From: an uncultured Bacteroidales bacterium | GTDB taxonomy: Bacteria > Bacteroidota > Bacteroidia > Bacteroidales > UBA932 | Assembly (NCBI GenBank): GCA_934675095.1 | Contig: CAKUPC010000014.1 | Location: 1 to 41,275 of the forward strand | Direction: 5' to 3' | Length of the DNA stretch: 41,275 nucleotides | In this document: positions 8,234 to 15,777 of the stretch, one piece after another | How positions within the stretch are numbered: the stretch's first letter is position 1 | Layout: the number at the start of each line of letters is the position of its first letter | Notes under the pieces: model-generated | Database searches by the model: none | The model's input: the letters and a program-made list of their open reading frames with translations, nothing else | Told to the model about the DNA's origin: nothing | Position numbers and translations under genes: made by a program

Positions 8234-10264
8234 ATGAAACGATATATCAGAATCATATTATTCTCTGTTTTCGCGTCGCTCGCGTTCGCATCCTGCTCGC
8301 AGGAGCAGCTCGGAGTGACTGCCACGTCGAATACGGATGACAACAAGGAGATTCACTTCATCCAGAGCAGTGTCTCGAAGGAGTTTCCGCGAGGAACCAA
8401 GGAGGGCGTGATTGCGGTGACTCTTGCCCGTCACGGGAACAAGGGAACATATAAGGTGGTGCTTCAGAAGACCGGTAAGGATGCCGCATTGTTCACTCTG
8501 AAGGACACTGTGGTAATTCCTGACGGACATTACAGCGTCGATATTCCGGTCCGCGTGGATATGGAGAGCGTCGTGCTGGGTTCTACGGTTGATGTCTCCC
8601 TCGCAATCATAGGCCGTGACGCGGAACTCGGAGAAGATCCGGCCTACATCGGCCAGTACAGCGATTTTCTTCAGGTCAGCGCGTCATTCACGCTTGAGTG
8701 GGAGCCTTATATGAGGAAGGATGAGTCCGGAAAGGAAGTGCAGCAGACAGCTTCATACTACTATGGTGATATCCTTTACTCCGGTGTGCAGCCTGACATT
8801 CATGTGGAGATTGCCAAGGAAACGGACAACATATTCCGGCTTACGGACTGGTCTTCGGGGGCATATTTCATGTTCAAGGTTGATTGGGCGAAGAAGACCG
8901 TGGTCGTCCCCGGACAGTCAACGGGCTACTATCTCGAATCTGCCGGCGAGTACATATATGTAGCCGACATCGCGCAGTATCTCGGCAACGAAAGTGCATA
9001 CAGTTCCTATCCGTGCACATGGGACGGGGACAAGACTTTCACCCTCAACCTGATTTACTACGGCTCCACGGGCTACTACGGAATCGGAACAGAGAAGATT
9101 GTCTTCTCGGACGGTCATGAGACAGATCCTGCTGCGGAAGTTGAGTATAAGGGTGCGGGAGTATTTGAATTTGCGTTCAATGAATATGTAAGTACATGCA
9201 AGGCAGTGGTCGTTGAGGGCGACCTTACGGGAGATGACTCGAAGGTTAAGGAAATATACAAGAGCATCTGTCTCGGAACGGCGGAGAATGTCCGGACTTT
9301 CACTGAGACCACACAGACTTGGACTCCTGAAACCCCGTCCAACACCCTGATTGCCGTGCCTTTCGACGCGAAGGGTATGCCGGGTGAGGCCGTTGTCATG
9401 AGGTTTACCTACGACAAGGACGGAAGCCTTACTCCGCAGATTGTTGAGCTCAAGCTTGAGCCGTCGGATGATGATCCGTACACAACGATTTCATGGTTTC
9501 TAAAGACGAAGAATGTCAAGAAGCTGAAGTATATCATGATGGCCAAGGACGCTTTCGACGGATATGAAGACTACTATGGGTGGGACTATCTGTTCAGCAG
9601 CCGTCTAGCACAGGAACTCGACTCCGACAATCTTGCCAAGGCCGAGAGTAAGGATGGCCTGCATCTCTACTATTCCGGTGTCGCGGAGGGTGAGACATAC
9701 AGCATGGCTCTTGAGGTCTATAATGAATATGGCGACAGGGACACCGTGACAGTCGATGTGCGGCTTAAGTCTCATGCTGACGAGTTTGCGTCTAAGACTA
9801 TAGATGATTTTGTCGGTGCCTACCTGCTCACGGCAACGGTGGAGGACGGCGAGGACAGCAGTTCGAGCGCAAAGACCGAGGCGTTCAGGGTGGATATAAT
9901 CAAGACAGGGGAGAACACCGTCTCAATCAAGGGACTGAGCAACTACAAGTCCTATTCTCCGACTATCACCGGAACCTACATCCCGGAGGAGCACTGCATA
10001 CGTCTGCATTCACAGAATCTGGGCGCGTTCAGCTACATGACTGTGGTGTTCGGCTTCGTGTCTAATCTCTACACTGCCATCTGGGGACAGACCTCAGCGC
10101 TTGAGTTCGGTTTCGGTGACGACGGCTATGTCTATTGGCGCGCGATGGAAGGCTCGGAGATGCCTGTGAACGGCTACAAGTTCATGCTCTTCGACGGCTC
10201 AAGCTATTCCGAGCACGACCTCGGCGGCAAGACCTACACCGAACTTCTTATGATGAAGATTTAG
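8234..10264 (+). CDS. Large lipoprotein of unknown family downstream of susD
   Basis: A 676-residue predicted lipoprotein. The N-terminus is a signal peptide with lipobox FASC (Cys21). Residues about 35-155 have a beta-sandwich look ('GVIAVTLARHGNKGTYKVVLQ', then 'YSVDIPVRVDM'), resembling the Calx-beta-like N-terminal domains of many Bacteroidetes surface lipoproteins; the middle is rich in Tyr, Asp and Gly, and the C-terminal roughly 170 residues could be a separate lipocalin-like or beta-barrel domain (weak). No catalytic motif is recognised. It sits 22 nt after susD, where SusE/SusF-type surface binding proteins are usually encoded, so a surface ligand-binding role is inferred from position only. 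It is the last gene of the operon; a strong inverted repeat follows its stop. Confidence 0.85.
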   Translation: MKRYIRIILFSVFASLAFASCSQEQLGVTATSNTDDNKEIHFIQSSVSKEFPRGTKEGVIAVTLARHGNKGTYKVVLQKTGKDAALFTLKDTVVIPDGHYSVDIPVRVDMESVVLGSTVDVSLAIIGRDAELGEDPAYIGQYSDFLQVSASFTLEWEPYMRKDESGKEVQQTASYYYGDILYSGVQPDIHVEIAKETDNIFRLTDWSSGAYFMFKVDWAKKTVVVPGQSTGYYLESAGEYIYVADIAQYLGNESAYSSYPCTWDGDKTFTLNLIYYGSTGYYGIGTEKIVFSDGHETDPAAEVEYKGAGVFEFAFNEYVSTCKAVVVEGDLTGDDSKVKEIYKSICLGTAENVRTFTETTQTWTPETPSNTLIAVPFDAKGMPGEAVVMRFTYDKDGSLTPQIVELKLEPSDDDPYTTISWFLKTKNVKKLKYIMMAKDAFDGYEDYYGWDYLFSSRLAQELDSDNLAKAESKDGLHLYYSGVAEGETYSMALEVYNEYGDRDTVTVDVRLKSHADEFASKTIDDFVGAYLLTATVEDGEDSSSSAKTEAFRVDIIKTGENTVSIKGLSNYKSYSPTITGTYIPEEHCIRLHSQNLGAFSYMTVVFGFVSNLYTAIWGQTSALEFGFGDDGYVYWRAMEGSEMPVNGYKFMLFDGSSYSEHDLGGKTYTELLMMKI

Positions 10265-10312
10265 TTTCACTGCCATTCAAGTGTGGCCGCTGCCATCTTG
10301 AGCAGTGTTACT

Positions 10313-10340
10313 GTCATTTCGAGCGAAGCGAGAAATCTTT
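10313..10340 (+). repeat. Copy A of short interspersed repeat (GTCATTTCGAGCG...GAGAAATCT)
   Basis: The segment begins GTCATTTCGAGCGAAGCGAG and ends AAATCTTT. It shares its 5' core GTCATT(T/C)CGAGCG with two other places in the window (20781-20819 on the minus strand and 33277-33316 on the plus strand) and its 3' GAGAAATCT with the 33277 copy. It contains GCGAAGC, a sequence known to form an unusually stable DNA mini-hairpin, flanked by tandem GA/GA mismatches and TTTC/GAAA arms. Confidence 0.7.
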
Positions 10341-10376
10341 GTGCGGATTAGATCCTGCCGAAGTTTTCTCGCTTCG
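10324..10376. terminator. 12-bp perfect inverted repeat between convergent genes; probable bidirectional terminator
   Basis: CGAAGCGAGAAA (10324-10335) is exactly complementary to TTTCTCGCTTCG (10365-10376), with 29 nt between the arms. A smaller alternative hairpin, CCGAAG (10358-10363) with CTTCGG (10372-10377), shares the right arm and is followed by a T-rich stretch. The structure lies between the end of the susCD operon (plus) and the end of recO (minus), where a two-way terminator is expected. The left arm lies inside the interspersed repeat, so the second arm may be a partial inverted copy of that repeat. Confidence 0.6.
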
Positions 10377-10390
10377 GTGTTTTGATGCTT

Positions 10391-11116
10391 TCAGAACAAG
10401 TCCTTCAGGACAGCGGCGGAGCGGATGTGAAGGGGGTATTCGAGGTGGGTCTCTATGTAGGAGAGGAAGGACTCGATGAGGGATGAGCGGACGGCACCGG
10501 TCATGGGGACGAGCATCGCCTCCTCGAATGGCAGGCGCATCAGGCTTCCGGCGAGGGCGGCGTTGTCGGCACTGACGAACGGCGCGATGTCCTGAAACTC
10601 CGGGCGGAAGCCGAGGGCGGAGGTCAGTTCGAGGAGGAAGAGCAGGTGGAAGTTGCTGAAGTTGCCGTCCATGGCATCAAGAAGGAGGGTTTTCCTGACG
10701 CACCAGTCGTAGAGTCCATCCTCGTTCGCCCCCTCGCGCAGGGCGCGGAACAGAACCTCGGCCATGAACATGGAGATGCTTGCCTTGTAGAGATTGCCCC
10801 TGAGCCCGCTGAGCGGGTATGACGCGGCTAGAGAGCTGACCGTCATCATCGCTGAGCCTGAGGAAGGACCGGCCATGACCTCCGCCTCGATTATGTTCAG
10901 CGGACTCACGAGACCCGTCACCGCCGCCCGTGCCCCGCCTTTGCGCGATGCGCGTCCGCCACCTCCAGCGACAGCCGATGCTGCCGAGACAGAGCGCAGA
11001 AAAAGGCTTCTGCGGCCGTATTCCCGGCTCAGGGTGTGCAGCACGAGGGAATTGTCCCCATATTTCGTCGAATGGAGAAGAATGAACTCAATCGGCTGCC
11101 TGCTGCCCCGTGTCAT
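10391..11116 (-). CDS. recO: DNA repair protein RecO
   Basis: RecO, a mediator of RecF-pathway recombinational repair that helps load RecA on SSB-coated DNA. The 241-residue protein starts at ATG 11114-11116 (MTRGSRQPIEFILLHSTKYG); an upstream in-frame extension to 11173 would run far into the methyltransferase gene and lacks RecO similarity. The N-terminal OB-fold domain (about 6-85) matches 'LLHSTKYGDNSLVLHTLSREYGR'; the helical C-terminal domain (about 90-240) has the 'LYKASISMFMAEVLFRALRE' and 'LLFLLELTSALGFRP' segments. No zinc-binding cysteine cluster is present, as in several RecO proteins. Odd: the OB domain contains a Gly/Ala/Arg-rich insertion (about residues 42-66). The 5' end overlaps the 3' end of the methyltransferase gene by 29 nt. 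Confidence 0.82.
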   Translation of the reverse strand: MTRGSRQPIEFILLHSTKYGDNSLVLHTLSREYGRRSLFLRSVSAASAVAGGGGRASRKGGARAAVTGLVSPLNIIEAEVMAGPSSGSAMMTVSSLAASYPLSGLRGNLYKASISMFMAEVLFRALREGANEDGLYDWCVRKTLLLDAMDGNFSNFHLLFLLELTSALGFRPEFQDIAPFVSADNAALAGSLMRLPFEEAMLVPMTGAVRSSLIESFLSYIETHLEYPLHIRSAAVLKDLF

Positions 11117-12146
11117 AATCCGTATTCTCTTTGTATTTTCGCAACCTTGACAGATAAGGGGTCTGTGGCTCAAACAATGAAAGCTGCACCGTCTGTTCCG
11201 TAAGGTATGGTTTAGGCCCGGCTACTTCTTCAGTTCCCGGTCTTGATTGGAAGGCAATATACTCATTGATTACCTCGCCTACAAATCTGGCGAGGTTTAC
11301 GGGCACGGCATTTCCTATCATTTGTTCCTGTTCCGTTTTGTTTCCATAGAACTTGAATGATTTCGGGAAAGTCTGAATCCGGCTTCTTTCTTCGGTTGTC
11401 AGGGCTCTGATGCCGTCAAGAGAATTGACAGGGTCTCCCGGGTGGAGATGATACCCCTGCGGCATCGGTCGGTTCACACCGCGTATTGTCGGGCTGGGTT
11501 CATCGACACTGAATATGCCGCGACGCACATAACTCCTCGGATGCCGATAGTAGTACTTTATGTCCAGTTCGCTCCCGAAATAATCGGACACCGACATCTG
11601 TTTTGGTGAAAGACTCCCCTCAATGAACGGCAGAATGAAATTGTCCTTTTCTCCGCGTTTTCCTATGAGGAAGAAGCGCTTTCTTGCCTGCGGAACACCG
11701 CATCGGCTTGCATCCAAAACATATTGCGTCAATCCGTATCCAGCCTCTTTGAATACGCGTCTGGCCTCAACCAGTTTCCTTGTAGCGGTTATTCTTGCGA
11801 CATTCTCCATTACAAACCATTCCGGAGACACTTTTGAGACTATCTCCGAGAAACATATGGTCAAGTCACCTCGCCCATTATCCTCGTTGCGCTTACCGGC
11901 CGATGAGAAATCCTGACATGGAGGCCCACCGACAATCATGTCCGGTTGGTATGCATTCACGATGTCTGCGGCAGCATCGACATTTTTAAGGTCAATCTTA
12001 TGTACAGGATGTGAGAAATTGTCGCCATAAACCTTTATCGCCTTGTCCCAGTTGTCTAATCCGGCCAGCACATTGTTTCCGGCCAGTTCAAATCCAAGGC
12101 TCATTCCTCCACATCCGCAAAACAAATCAACAGTATTCATACTCAT
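11088..12146 (-). CDS. Type II DNA (cytosine-5-)-methyltransferase
   Basis: C5-cytosine methyltransferase of a restriction-modification pair. Numbering from ATG 12144-12146: motif I DLFCGCGGMSLGFE near the N-terminus binds S-adenosylmethionine; motif IV GGPPCQDFS carries the catalytic Cys77; motif VI is ENV (114-116); motif VIII is QARKRFF; after a target-recognition region the C-terminal motif X reads GNAVP. A TTG at 12150-12152 would extend it by two residues and overlap the endonuclease stop; ATG 12138-12140 is another candidate start, as the family signature begins right after it. The preceding gene is a HindVP-like endonuclease, so the expected target is the GRCGYC class (inference). The 3' end runs 29 nt into recO, suggesting the pair was inserted next to recO. 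Confidence 0.92.
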   Translation of the reverse strand: MSMNTVDLFCGCGGMSLGFELAGNNVLAGLDNWDKAIKVYGDNFSHPVHKIDLKNVDAAADIVNAYQPDMIVGGPPCQDFSSAGKRNEDNGRGDLTICFSEIVSKVSPEWFVMENVARITATRKLVEARRVFKEAGYGLTQYVLDASRCGVPQARKRFFLIGKRGEKDNFILPFIEGSLSPKQMSVSDYFGSELDIKYYYRHPRSYVRRGIFSVDEPSPTIRGVNRPMPQGYHLHPGDPVNSLDGIRALTTEERSRIQTFPKSFKFYGNKTEQEQMIGNAVPVNLARFVGEVINEYIAFQSRPGTEEVAGPKPYLTEQTVQLSLFEPQTPYLSRLRKYKENTDYDTGQQAAD

Positions 12147-12148
12147 GT

Positions 12149-13210
12149 TCAATCAAACAGATAGGGACTATTAACAATTACCGCATCAAAGCGTCGTTCC
12201 GGACTGAGCAGATTCTGTCCGCCGCCAAGAATTATATTCTTTATTTCAGATTTTCCGATTCTCGGATGGGTGAGTTCAGGGCAACGAAGCAATGGCCACG
12301 ATGATTTCCCGGGCAAAGAAAACGCCTTGTCATTTGCATTCTGGTATGAATGGTCTTTTATGATTCTCGTATAATCGAATATGTCATAATCGACATAGTC
12401 CTTCAGCATCAGATATATCCAAATTATGGTTCTCTGAAATCTGTTTATCTCCACCTTCTTTTGCTGTCCGCCTGTGTAGCACATCTGAAGTACAGCAAGA
12501 TTAGACCATACGAAGGCGTCCAGACAGTCCTCGGCAAGCATACCATTCTTCATCTTCCATATCGGCTGAAGAATCAGCGGGGTCTGTTTGTCGTATATCT
12601 TCCCCGCTACTGATTTTATGGCATTCTCGATTTTTTCATAGTGAACAAACACATCACCCACCTCTGCCCAATGGTTTATCTTCGGAACTGTGTTCAGAAT
12701 CTTCCTTAAGGAGTTCTTTTCTTTGTCAGAGCGGAAGATTTCACAGATGCTGCACGCCAGAAAGCATATTGTCGGCGGTCGTACAACAATCTCGCAACTG
12801 AACTTGTCCTCTGTTTCTTTCTTGGTCGTGTTATCCGGCAGTGCCGTCAACTTTACCTCAAGGCCTATCAGACTTTCATTGGTACTGCGGTTCATCATGA
12901 CCAAATCAATCTTCTCGCGCTCGCCGGTATAGAATTTCTCAAAAGATGTGAATCCCGCCTCGAAGTTATAATATGCATCGTCAGAAATCGGATTCACTCT
13001 GTACAGTTCTTCCCCGGAAATGTACTCATGCCTCAGTTCATTATTCTTGTCAACACAAAGATATACCGGACGGATACCTTTTGTGTTCATATACGCAATC
13101 AGCGATGCCGGGAATGAGCTGCTAAAGATGTTCTTGCCCCAGTTTTCCGCTTTCGTGTAGTCTCTGCTTGAATGTTTTTGGCCATATAGGCCAGGCTTTG
13201 TGGCGTCCAT
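12149..13210 (-). CDS. Type II restriction endonuclease, HindVP-like
   Basis: Predicted restriction enzyme partner of the adjacent C5-methyltransferase. The N-terminal block 'KPGLYGQKHSSRDYTKAENW' and following 'GKNIFSSSFPASLIAYM' resembles, from memory, the HindVP/HgiDI family, whose members recognise GRCGYC. A PD-(D/E)xK-type active site is visible as Asp102 (EKIDLVM) and Glu118-Val-Lys120 (GLEVKLT), correctly spaced for that fold. The 353-residue length fits. The gene is noticeably more AT-rich than its neighbours. The stop codon lies 2 nt before the methyltransferase ATG (or overlaps a TTG alternative), so the two are translated from one message, endonuclease first. It begins 18 nt after the stop of the S41 peptidase gene and no separate promoter was recognised. 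Family assignment is recall-based; that it is the endonuclease of this pair is more certain. Confidence 0.75.
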   Translation of the reverse strand: MDATKPGLYGQKHSSRDYTKAENWGKNIFSSSFPASLIAYMNTKGIRPVYLCVDKNNELRHEYISGEELYRVNPISDDAYYNFEAGFTSFEKFYTGEREKIDLVMMNRSTNESLIGLEVKLTALPDNTTKKETEDKFSCEIVVRPPTICFLACSICEIFRSDKEKNSLRKILNTVPKINHWAEVGDVFVHYEKIENAIKSVAGKIYDKQTPLILQPIWKMKNGMLAEDCLDAFVWSNLAVLQMCYTGGQQKKVEINRFQRTIIWIYLMLKDYVDYDIFDYTRIIKDHSYQNANDKAFSLPGKSSWPLLRCPELTHPRIGKSEIKNIILGGGQNLLSPERRFDAVIVNSPYLFD

Positions 13211-13228
13211 ACAGAATAGTCCATTATC

Positions 13229-14896
13229 TTATTTGTCACTTTCAGGAGATTCAGAGGAAGATGGCCTCATGTCCAGCATCCGGGCGGAGAGGGCTTCGCG
13301 GAGCTGGGTGTCGTAGCGGAGACGGAGCTGCACGCCGGCCTTCTGGTAGTGGTAGCGGACGACGAGTTCCTCCTCGATGAACGGGACAATCTCGTCCTTC
13401 TTGAGACGGATGAACTGCTCCTTGTCCATTTCGAGCACCTTGTCGATGGCGGCGAGCTGCTGCGCGACACCGTCAGAAAGACCGTCCTTCTCAAGCTCCT
13501 TCTTCATCTGGTCGAACAGGGTCTTGGCGCTGCTGCGGTAGTCGAAGGTCTGAGTCTTTGCAAAATTCACGAAATCGTCGAACTCCGCGTCGCTCAGGTG
13601 GAAATCTTCGGCCGCGGGAATGTCGTCGTGGGTCTTTACGAACTCAAGCGCATAGCGGTCAATCACGCCGTAGAGCACGAGCGAATAGACCAGACGGCTG
13701 TAGCTCGGGGAGTCCAGTTCCACGTCCGGGGTGATTCCTCCGCCGTCGCGCACAATCCTTCCGCCGGCCGTCCTGAACTCATGCGTCAGGGAGTCCGGAA
13801 TCTGTCCCACGCTGCCGTCCTCGTTGCGGTGGCTGTAGTCGATTGCCTGCACGCAGCGCCCGGACGGGGTGTAGTACTTTGCCGTCGTGACCTTGAGCTG
13901 GCCGTTGTATGCCACCGGACGGATGGACTGGACGAGTCCCTTGCCGAAACTCCGGCGACCCATCACCGTCGCGCGGTCGAGGTCCTGGAGGGCTCCCGTG
14001 ACAATCTCAGAAGAAGAGGCGGAATTGGAGTCAATCAGGACTATAATCGGAATCTCAGTGTCAATAGGCTCCGTGGTCGTCCTGTACTCCTTCGTGTCCT
14101 CGGCCTTGCCCTTGGAACTCACGACCAGCGAGCCCTTGGGGACGAACAGACTCACTATGTTGATTGCCTCGGACATGAGCCCGCCGCCATTTCCGCGCAG
14201 GTCAAGAACCAGACGCTGCATTCCCTGCTCCTTAAGTTTGTAATAGGCGGCGCGGATTTCCGATGAGACATTCTCGGTGAAGCCGCTCTGGAGAATGTAT
14301 CCGTCCCTGTCATTGAGCATTCCGTAGTATTCAACATCCGGCAGATGGATTCTCTCCCGCACGATTTCCATGTCCTTAATCTCGCCGCTGCGAACCTTCT
14401 TCACCTTGAACTTCACTGTCGTCCCGGGCTTCCCCTTCATCTTCTCAGACGCCTCGGCGCTTTCGAGCGGGCGCGTGTCCTCCCCGTTGATTTCCATAAT
14501 CTCGTCACCGCACTGAAGGCCGTACTTCACCGCCGGAGAATCCTCATAAGGCTCGTTTATGACGACATATTCCCCCTTTTTCTTGTAGATTATGGCTCCG
14601 ATTCCGCCGTAGGTCTTGGAAATCATCATCTGGAAGTCCTCGTTTTCCTCCTCCGGCACATAGACCGTGTAGGGGTCGAGCTCCGCAAGCATGGCGTCAA
14701 TTCCCGCCTTCATAATACGGTCAACGTCAAGCGTATCGACGTAGGTCAGACTTAGCTGCCTCACCACGGAATTGTGGATTTCAGTCCACTGACCGAGCTT
14801 GAATCCCCGGCTCTGTGCCCCCGATTCGATTCTGATGCCCAAAAGAAACGCCGCTGCAGTGACGGCGACAATGATTTTCCTTGCGATATGTTTCAT
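13229..14896 (-). CDS. Carboxyl-terminal processing peptidase, S41 family (Ctp/Prc-like) with PDZ domain
   Basis: Periplasmic serine protease that trims or degrades envelope proteins from their C-termini. The 555-residue protein has a signal peptide (about 1-27, ending SGA before QSRG). The PDZ domain is about 90-170 ('YGGIGAIIY', 'GLQCGDEIMEINGED'), and the S41 catalytic core follows with 'LVLDLRGNGGGLM' (229-241). The Ser/Lys dyad is visible as Ser294 in SNSASSSEI and Lys319 in RRSFGKG; the 25-residue spacing equals that of E. coli Prc (Ser430/Lys455). A coiled, charged C-terminal region (about 420-555) extends beyond the core. A -7 element TAGATTTG lies upstream (14927-14934, minus). The R-M genes follow in the same direction and may be co-transcribed. 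Confidence 0.93.
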   Translation of the reverse strand: MKHIARKIIVAVTAAAFLLGIRIESGAQSRGFKLGQWTEIHNSVVRQLSLTYVDTLDVDRIMKAGIDAMLAELDPYTVYVPEEENEDFQMMISKTYGGIGAIIYKKKGEYVVINEPYEDSPAVKYGLQCGDEIMEINGEDTRPLESAEASEKMKGKPGTTVKFKVKKVRSGEIKDMEIVRERIHLPDVEYYGMLNDRDGYILQSGFTENVSSEIRAAYYKLKEQGMQRLVLDLRGNGGGLMSEAINIVSLFVPKGSLVVSSKGKAEDTKEYRTTTEPIDTEIPIIVLIDSNSASSSEIVTGALQDLDRATVMGRRSFGKGLVQSIRPVAYNGQLKVTTAKYYTPSGRCVQAIDYSHRNEDGSVGQIPDSLTHEFRTAGGRIVRDGGGITPDVELDSPSYSRLVYSLVLYGVIDRYALEFVKTHDDIPAAEDFHLSDAEFDDFVNFAKTQTFDYRSSAKTLFDQMKKELEKDGLSDGVAQQLAAIDKVLEMDKEQFIRLKKDEIVPFIEEELVVRYHYQKAGVQLRLRYDTQLREALSARMLDMRPSSSESPESDK

Positions 14897-14926
14897 AGTG
14901 TTTTAATCTTTTTGTCAAAAAACAGA

Positions 14927-14934
14927 CAAATCTA
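14927..14934 (-). promoter_or_regulatory. Putative -7 element for the S41 peptidase gene
   Basis: On the minus strand the sequence reads TAGATTTG, matching the Bacteroidetes TAnnTTTG -7 consensus, 30 nt upstream of the ATG. No good TTTG at -33 is present, so this rests on one element. Confidence 0.45.
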
Positions 14935-14969
14935 AGAATATTTCTCAATAACCGTTCCATATATTTTCT

Positions 14970-14977
14970 TAATTTTG
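14970..14977 (+). promoter_or_regulatory. Putative -7 element for rdgB
   Basis: TAATTTTG on the plus strand fits TAnnTTTG and lies 68 nt before the rdgB ATG in the divergent gap shared with the S41 peptidase gene. A -33 TTTG is not evident. Confidence 0.4.
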
Positions 14978-15045
14978 CGTCATGTAAGTAAGTGAGAGGC
15001 GTGTGTGACCGATGAGAAACAGACCAAAAAGATATACAAATTATT

Positions 15046-15738
15046 ATGAAAATAGTCTTTGCGACACAAAATAAGGGAAAATTGCGTGAGGCGGCGGAAA
15101 TATTGGGCGACGGGATTGAATTGCTGACGCCTGAGGACTGCGGAGTCGAGGGTGAGGCCGAAGAGACGGGAACGACATTCGCTGAAAATTCGTTGCTCAA
15201 GGCTAAATATGTGAGTGACAGGATGTTCGGAAATGTGAAAAACGCCGCCGTGGATGAGGTCTTCGCCGTCTTTGCCGACGACTCCGGGCTGGAGACCGAC
15301 GCTCTCGGAGGGGAACCGGGGATATACACGGCTCGCTATGCCGGAGACGACAAGAATTTCACCGACAACATGGACAAGCTCCTCTCAAAGCTCAGGGATG
15401 CCGGCGCTGAAACCCCGGAGGAGCGTTCCGCATGTTTCCGCTGCACGGTGACGCTGATATTCCGGGACGGCGCGACCTCGCAGTATGACGGCCGCCTTGA
15501 GGGGCACATCGCCTCGGCAAAGGCAGGATGCGGAGGCTTCGGCTACGACCCGGTGTTCATCCCGGCCGACGACGAACTCGCTGCGCTCTCCTCAGCGGGG
15601 CTTTCGGAACGGGAAATCGCCGTCCTTCGGGGAAAGACTCTCGCGGAGATTCCCGAGCATCTGAAAAACCTTATCTCGCACCGCTTCAAGGCACTTCTTC
15701 CGGTGAGTGAGGCACTGCGCAAACATCTTGCACAGTAG
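15046..15738 (+). CDS. rdgB: XTP/dITP diphosphatase (RdgB/HAM1 family)
   Basis: House-cleaning pyrophosphatase that hydrolyses non-canonical purine nucleoside triphosphates (dITP, XTP) to monophosphates, keeping them out of DNA and RNA. Family motifs are all present: ATQNKGK at 6-12, ADDSGLE at 77-83 with the metal-binding Asp pair 78/79, GGFGYDPVF at 163-171 and SHRFKAL at 211-217. At 230 residues it is about 30 longer than the typical protein; the extra length comes from short insertions around residues 58-72 and 112-128. It stands alone on the plus strand, divergent from the S41 peptidase gene and convergent with ftsZ, whose stop is 39 nt away. Confidence 0.95.
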   Translation: MKIVFATQNKGKLREAAEILGDGIELLTPEDCGVEGEAEETGTTFAENSLLKAKYVSDRMFGNVKNAAVDEVFAVFADDSGLETDALGGEPGIYTARYAGDDKNFTDNMDKLLSKLRDAGAETPEERSACFRCTVTLIFRDGATSQYDGRLEGHIASAKAGCGGFGYDPVFIPADDELAALSSAGLSEREIAVLRGKTLAEIPEHLKNLISHRFKALLPVSEALRKHLAQ

Positions 15739-15777
15739 CGGACCGTCTGTTACGAACAGCTGAAGAATCTCTGATGC

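Noticed and set aside
10135..10479. Open frame crossing the end of the susCD operon containing HFERSEKS
   Set aside because: It is the translation of the interspersed repeat and neighbouring sequence in a shifted frame; no start signal or conserved domain.
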